The position numbers and the translations under genes were made by a program. From CAYYBZ01 sp964470285 [NCBI: uncultured Oligoflexia bacterium] (GTDB lineage: Bacteria; Bdellovibrionota_G; CAYYBZ01), in the NCBI GenBank assembly GCA_964470285.1, contig CAYYBZ010000052.1, positions 1-9,123 on the forward strand: DNA of 9,123 bases, given 5' to 3'. This document shows, in pieces, positions 5,762 to 9,123 of the stretch. The notes below the pieces were generated by a model, which saw only the letters and a list, made by a program, of their open reading frames with translations, ran no database searches and was not told the DNA's origin. Each line of letters begins with the position of its first letter. Position 1 is the stretch's first letter.

Positions 5762-8380
5762 TTACCTGATACTATATTTCACATCGAAAGGTTTTAGCTT
5801 GTAAAAATCAAGATCGTAAGTTTTTCTACCCGAACGCTTATCGAGTTTACCGCAGAAAGAGTATATTTGGCTCGGTCTTTTTTCTGCTCCGAGTTTTGCC
5901 TCAGTAATTCTTATCTTCGGGCCCTCTTTAATGTTAATGCCCTTTTTCTCAAGTTCTTTCTTCTTTTTGGTGTTTTCCTTAAAATCACGATATTCTTTCA
6001 GAATATACGTAAAAGACTTATTCTTAAAATCAACCCCTGATCCGCAGATTCTCTTTTCGGGTTTTTGATAATAGGCCTCGAATCCTGTTGCCACCCATTT
6101 TGTTTCTTTGGGATTTTCACCGTAAATTCCTCCGTAAATGCTTATCATCAACGGAATCTCTTTCTTTGAAAGATTATATTTAACTCCCATCGTTTTTAAA
6201 TTTATTGAAAGGGTTCCCAAATCTTCCTTTTTAATTTCTACATCGGACAAAATAGGATCGTAATAAGGCTTTTGATTGTCTAAATATTCGATAAGAGGAT
6301 CTAATCTCCAGAAAATAGGTTCTATGATAAGTTCCGCCAGTGAATATTTCAAGAAATTATCTATTTGTATTTTTGTCATAGATTGCGATTGTGGAAATTC
6401 AAAGAAGCTGCTTAAGCATAAGTAACCCTGAGGCATTTTCAGACAATAAAGATCAAGCCTGGAATCGAGTATATCCCAGTTCGTTATCTCCCACTTTCTT
6501 TCAAGCTGATCCTTTCTTACAGACCTGACAGGCTTGTTTTCAAATTCTCTTAATCTGAAATTTCTGTGAGATTTGGGACGTATAAAAGGTATGTGATACG
6601 TATTCAATAGCCTGCCCTCTTTGCCCAGGAAATCCGAAAGGATTATTGAATCCTCAATCTCGTTTTCTTCGCTAAACCTGTAACTTTCACCAGAATAATC
6701 AAGTTTGACCTGTAAGTCGGGCCGATACGAGGTTGGGAAATAAACAACCTCGTCGGTAGAGGTCCTGTAAGATATTGTTTCATTTTCTTTACGCTCCTCT
6801 TCCTTCGGTAAAAGTATTTCAGCTGAAACCATTTGCCCTTCGAAAGTTGTAAATCCCTCTGAATCCAGAAGTTTTGCCTTCTGTTCATAGGAATATCTTG
6901 TGATCGGAAATGAAATAGATGTTGAAACGGGATAAGGGATATCGTTATAAACGTGATACTTCTGAGTCTTGGAGGCAATCTGTGAAGTTACTATCATCGG
7001 CATTTTTTTTGTCGGGAAATCCCTCCATCTTCCCTCATGTTCGTCATTTTTCTTCATGACATCCATAACTGAAACGTATGCTGATGACAGCATTTCATGG
7101 AAATTATTTGTAAGCTCGTTTGAGAACGGCTCTATTTCACGGGGAACGGTTACACTAACTTTAAGCTTTTCAAGCGGTCTTGGATATTCCGGTCTTTCCC
7201 TCCATATAGACGGAACCGGAAATGCGAAAGAATAAAGAAGCGCGGTGTACCAATAACCGAAAATCCTGCTTGTATCTATTTCAATCTGTTTTTTCGATAA
7301 ATCTTCAACGTATTTGTTTTTACCTTCAATAAGATATTCAGCTGACGTTGCAAGATTGTAGTTTTCCGTCCATGTTGAGGCAAAAACAATACCCATGCAT
7401 TCACCTTTATCGTTTACTAAAGGTCCGCCTGAATTACCGGGGCTTGCCGCAGCCGAGTACCTTAAATATTCTATATCCGGATTGTTTCTGTCCTGGGTAG
7501 TGCTCGCCATTATACCTTCCCTGATGGCAATACCTTCACCGTGAACATTTCCTACAGTGTAAACCTTCTGCCCAATTTCATAAGCCGGATTCAGCTTAAG
7601 ATATCCGTATTTCTCAAGATTCGGAACTTCTATAAAAAGATAATCTCTCTCCGGATTAAAGCCTAAAACCCTGCTCGCTTTGTAGAGGCTTCCGTCATGC
7701 GCCTTAACCTGAAAAACCTCATTGGTTTCAGCCAGGGATCTTAACCGAAGACAATGGGACGCGGTTAATACAACGTTTGGAGCAATAATGAAACCCGTAC
7801 AGAAACCGGCATTTTCCTTGAAATCCTTATCTTTCAACTCTGAATACTTTTTTACATCTTCAATAAGCTTCACATTCCTTACAAATTCAAGCTCTACAAC
7901 CTTGGGCCTGATAAGATTAAAAAGGGAATTAATATCACCGGGTTTTTGATGGCCGATAAGAAAATAAGCCATGGCACCTGCTAAAACGGCAAGCATAATT
8001 GCGACAGTTATTATAGTCGATCGTGTTTGCATGGCCCTCATTCTTAAGTGAAATGCCCTGGGCATCTTAATTTTGAATATTTTTGTATCCGCATCATAAA
8101 GAAAAGTTTCCCTGAGCAATTCCATATTATCCGCAATCTCTATAATGCTCTTTTCTTCAATAACTGCCGGCTCAACTTTTATTTTTGAAAGACCTGCCTT
8201 TAGACTTTGATAAAACCACTTTCCTTCCTTAAAAAATACTTTACCGTGTTTTCTGCTTATAAAGCTTTGAGTTAAAAGAATATCCGAATCCTTTGAACGT
8301 CCGACGGTATATTCGCCGGGTTCCAGTTGCTTTTTTAAAACTATAATTCCCATATAGCGTATAACCAGATCCAATTTCAT
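5762..8380 (-). CDS. FHA domain, transmembrane anchor and trypsin-like serine protease with large unknown C-terminal region
   Basis: This 872-residue protein has three readable parts. Residues 1 to about 95 form a forkhead-associated (FHA) domain with GR at 27-28 and SRKHG at 42-46, a phosphopeptide-binding fold. Basic residues at 107-120 and a hydrophobic segment at 121-143 make one membrane anchor, placing FHA in the cytoplasm and the rest outside the inner membrane. Residues of about 150-350 form a chymotrypsin-type protease with the triad H209 (TASHC), D246 (RDYLFIEV) and S317 (GNSGGP). C194 and C210 match the disulfide next to the catalytic His in trypsins. Residues 370-872 match nothing I recognise, and no PDZ domain is visible, unlike DegP/HtrA. 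The FHA part lacks the usual STNG-type phosphothreonine loop, so binding may be altered. The start is supported by a GAGGT site. The gene is in an operon with the STT3-like gene 19 bases upstream. The protein substrate is unknown. Confidence 0.85.
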   Translation of the reverse strand: MKLDLVIRYMGIIVLKKQLEPGEYTVGRSKDSDILLTQSFISRKHGKVFFKEGKWFYQSLKAGLSKIKVEPAVIEEKSIIEIADNMELLRETFLYDADTKIFKIKMPRAFHLRMRAMQTRSTIITVAIMLAVLAGAMAYFLIGHQKPGDINSLFNLIRPKVVELEFVRNVKLIEDVKKYSELKDKDFKENAGFCTGFIIAPNVVLTASHCLRLRSLAETNEVFQVKAHDGSLYKASRVLGFNPERDYLFIEVPNLEKYGYLKLNPAYEIGQKVYTVGNVHGEGIAIREGIMASTTQDRNNPDIEYLRYSAAASPGNSGGPLVNDKGECMGIVFASTWTENYNLATSAEYLIEGKNKYVEDLSKKQIEIDTSRIFGYWYTALLYSFAFPVPSIWRERPEYPRPLEKLKVSVTVPREIEPFSNELTNNFHEMLSSAYVSVMDVMKKNDEHEGRWRDFPTKKMPMIVTSQIASKTQKYHVYNDIPYPVSTSISFPITRYSYEQKAKLLDSEGFTTFEGQMVSAEILLPKEEERKENETISYRTSTDEVVYFPTSYRPDLQVKLDYSGESYRFSEENEIEDSIILSDFLGKEGRLLNTYHIPFIRPKSHRNFRLREFENKPVRSVRKDQLERKWEITNWDILDSRLDLYCLKMPQGYLCLSSFFEFPQSQSMTKIQIDNFLKYSLAELIIEPIFWRLDPLIEYLDNQKPYYDPILSDVEIKKEDLGTLSINLKTMGVKYNLSKKEIPLMISIYGGIYGENPKETKWVATGFEAYYQKPEKRICGSGVDFKNKSFTYILKEYRDFKENTKKKKELEKKGINIKEGPKIRITEAKLGAEKRPSQIYSFCGKLDKRSGRKTYDLDFYKLKPFDVKYSIR

Positions 8381-8386
8381 TGCATT

Positions 8387-8391
8387 ACCTC
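8387..8391 (-). promoter_or_regulatory. Ribosome binding site of FHA-protease gene
   Basis: GAGGT on the minus strand lies six bases before the ATG at 8380. It falls inside the 19-base gap after the STT3-like stop codon, which supports translation as part of one mRNA. Confidence 0.75.
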
Positions 8392-8399
8392 ATAAATTT

Positions 8400-9123
8400 T
8401 TATTGATTATCAATTTCACCTGCTACTATTAAAGGCAGCATAATATCACCGACTTTGACATTCTTTTGCGAAACATACACTATTTTGATCCATTCGGGCA
8501 AAGCATCTTTCCCGGCAAAAGAAAGCCTGCCTGCAAAAGTATCAAAAATAGGCTTTTCATATACCGTGTAGCCGTTTTGTTCTGAGATATAAGTTTTCTT
8601 TAACCCTATATTTTCACCAAATGTTTGAAAGGTTCCGGAAGGAAGAATCGATATAACGTATCTCACCTTTCGTTTTTTAAGCTCTTCTTTAACTTTGTCC
8701 ATATCGTTCATATAGAAAATTCTGGAGGATTCTATGTAATCTTCCTGAACTCCTGCGGGGCTGGTTAAGGGAGTAATTACAGCGGGCATTTGGCAATAAT
8801 AATTTATCCAGTATCCGTAATCCCATTTTGCCAGTACCGAAAACTTTTTTTCTTCGTATTTCTTATCGTAATTCTTAAGAAATATGCAAGCCTGCTTAAA
8901 AGCGCTGAATCCTGCGTGTCTTTTTGTATTGGAAATCGCAGAAAGATCAAAGATATTTAAAGGTATAAACAAAGCCAGACAGCATACTATTAATGCAAAA
9001 CAGGCCCATTTGGTTAAATATTTTTTTAAATGCTCACCAAAAAATATCGCAAATTCAGGCATTAACAGAACAGCAACTGCAGATAAAAATGTTTCAAATC
9101 TTACCTGTATAACAGTGAAAGTT
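8400..9123 (-). CDS. STT3-like membrane glycosyltransferase, C-terminal part (5' end outside window)
   Basis: The frame is open to the right edge of the window, so the ATG at 9062 is internal and only the C-terminal 240 or so residues are present. The visible part starts with a hydrophobic region containing VQVRFETF, then a last membrane helix (about residues 19-37 counting from the Met at 9062). A soluble domain follows, with WDYGYWINYY at about 80-89 (WDYG at 8825-8814) and a later KVRYVIS strand. WWDYG is the hallmark of STT3/AglB/PglB oligosaccharyltransferases, which move a lipid-linked glycan to asparagine. Here the first Trp is Lys. The soluble tail is short compared with those enzymes, so a related lipid-linked-sugar glycosyltransferase of the same superfamily is an alternative. 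The catalytic membrane loops are outside the window. The FHA-protease gene follows 19 bases downstream. Confidence 0.65.
   Translation of the reverse strand, partial: TFTVIQVRFETFLSAVAVLLMPEFAIFFGEHLKKYLTKWACFALIVCCLALFIPLNIFDLSAISNTKRHAGFSAFKQACIFLKNYDKKYEEKKFSVLAKWDYGYWINYYCQMPAVITPLTSPAGVQEDYIESSRIFYMNDMDKVKEELKKRKVRYVISILPSGTFQTFGENIGLKKTYISEQNGYTVYEKPIFDTFAGRLSFAGKDALPEWIKIVYVSQKNVKVGDIMLPLIVAGEIDNQ

Noticed and set aside
5762-8380. Calling the protease DegP/HtrA.
   Set aside because: The protease core carries trypsin-type paired Cys (C194, C210), no PDZ domain follows it, and an FHA domain precedes it.

Overview
The window is ordinary bacterial DNA. It is gene-dense and AT-rich by eye, with Shine-Dalgarno-led genes, a near-consensus sigma-70 type promoter and a bacterial tRNA-Glu. 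I cannot name the species. A periplasm-facing, disulfide-type trypsin domain and an STT3-like glycosyltransferase fit a Gram-negative type envelope, perhaps from a deltaproteobacterium-like or uncultivated lineage, but this is a weak inference. There is no CRISPR array, insertion sequence, integrase or phage gene, and no gene-free stretch of 300 bases or more.

Left half (1-3452, plus strand). The window opens inside the C-terminal part of an aspartate carbamoyltransferase (PyrB)-family protein. After 33 bases comes a glutamine-dependent asparagine synthetase-type amidotransferase (AsnB family), so the two are probably one operon. The carbamoyltransferase lacks residues that bind aspartate in E. 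coli PyrB, and the AsnB protein carries subfamily-specific motifs, so the pair may make something other than ordinary pyrimidine precursors and asparagine. A good promoter directly after asnB then drives a separate AI-2E family membrane protein.

Right half (3423-9123, minus strand). Reading in the direction of transcription, the order is: the C-terminal end of an STT3-like membrane glycosyltransferase (cut by the window edge); a membrane-anchored FHA-trypsin protein with a large unrecognised C-terminal region; a tRNA-Glu(CTC); and a 734-residue protein resembling polysaccharide lyases of the heparinase II/III type. The first two are 19 bases apart and clearly an operon. The tRNA ends only 10 bases before the lyase-like start codon. 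The last gene converges on and overlaps the AI-2E gene by 30 bases.

The right-hand block suggests an envelope function: glycan transfer, a phospho-signal-linked periplasmic protease, and possibly glycan breakdown. That joint role is inferred only from gene order and folds. The most novel points are the carbamoyltransferase/AsnB pair, the FHA-transmembrane-trypsin protein with its orphan region of about 500 residues, and the tRNA set directly in front of a coding start that has no ribosome binding site.
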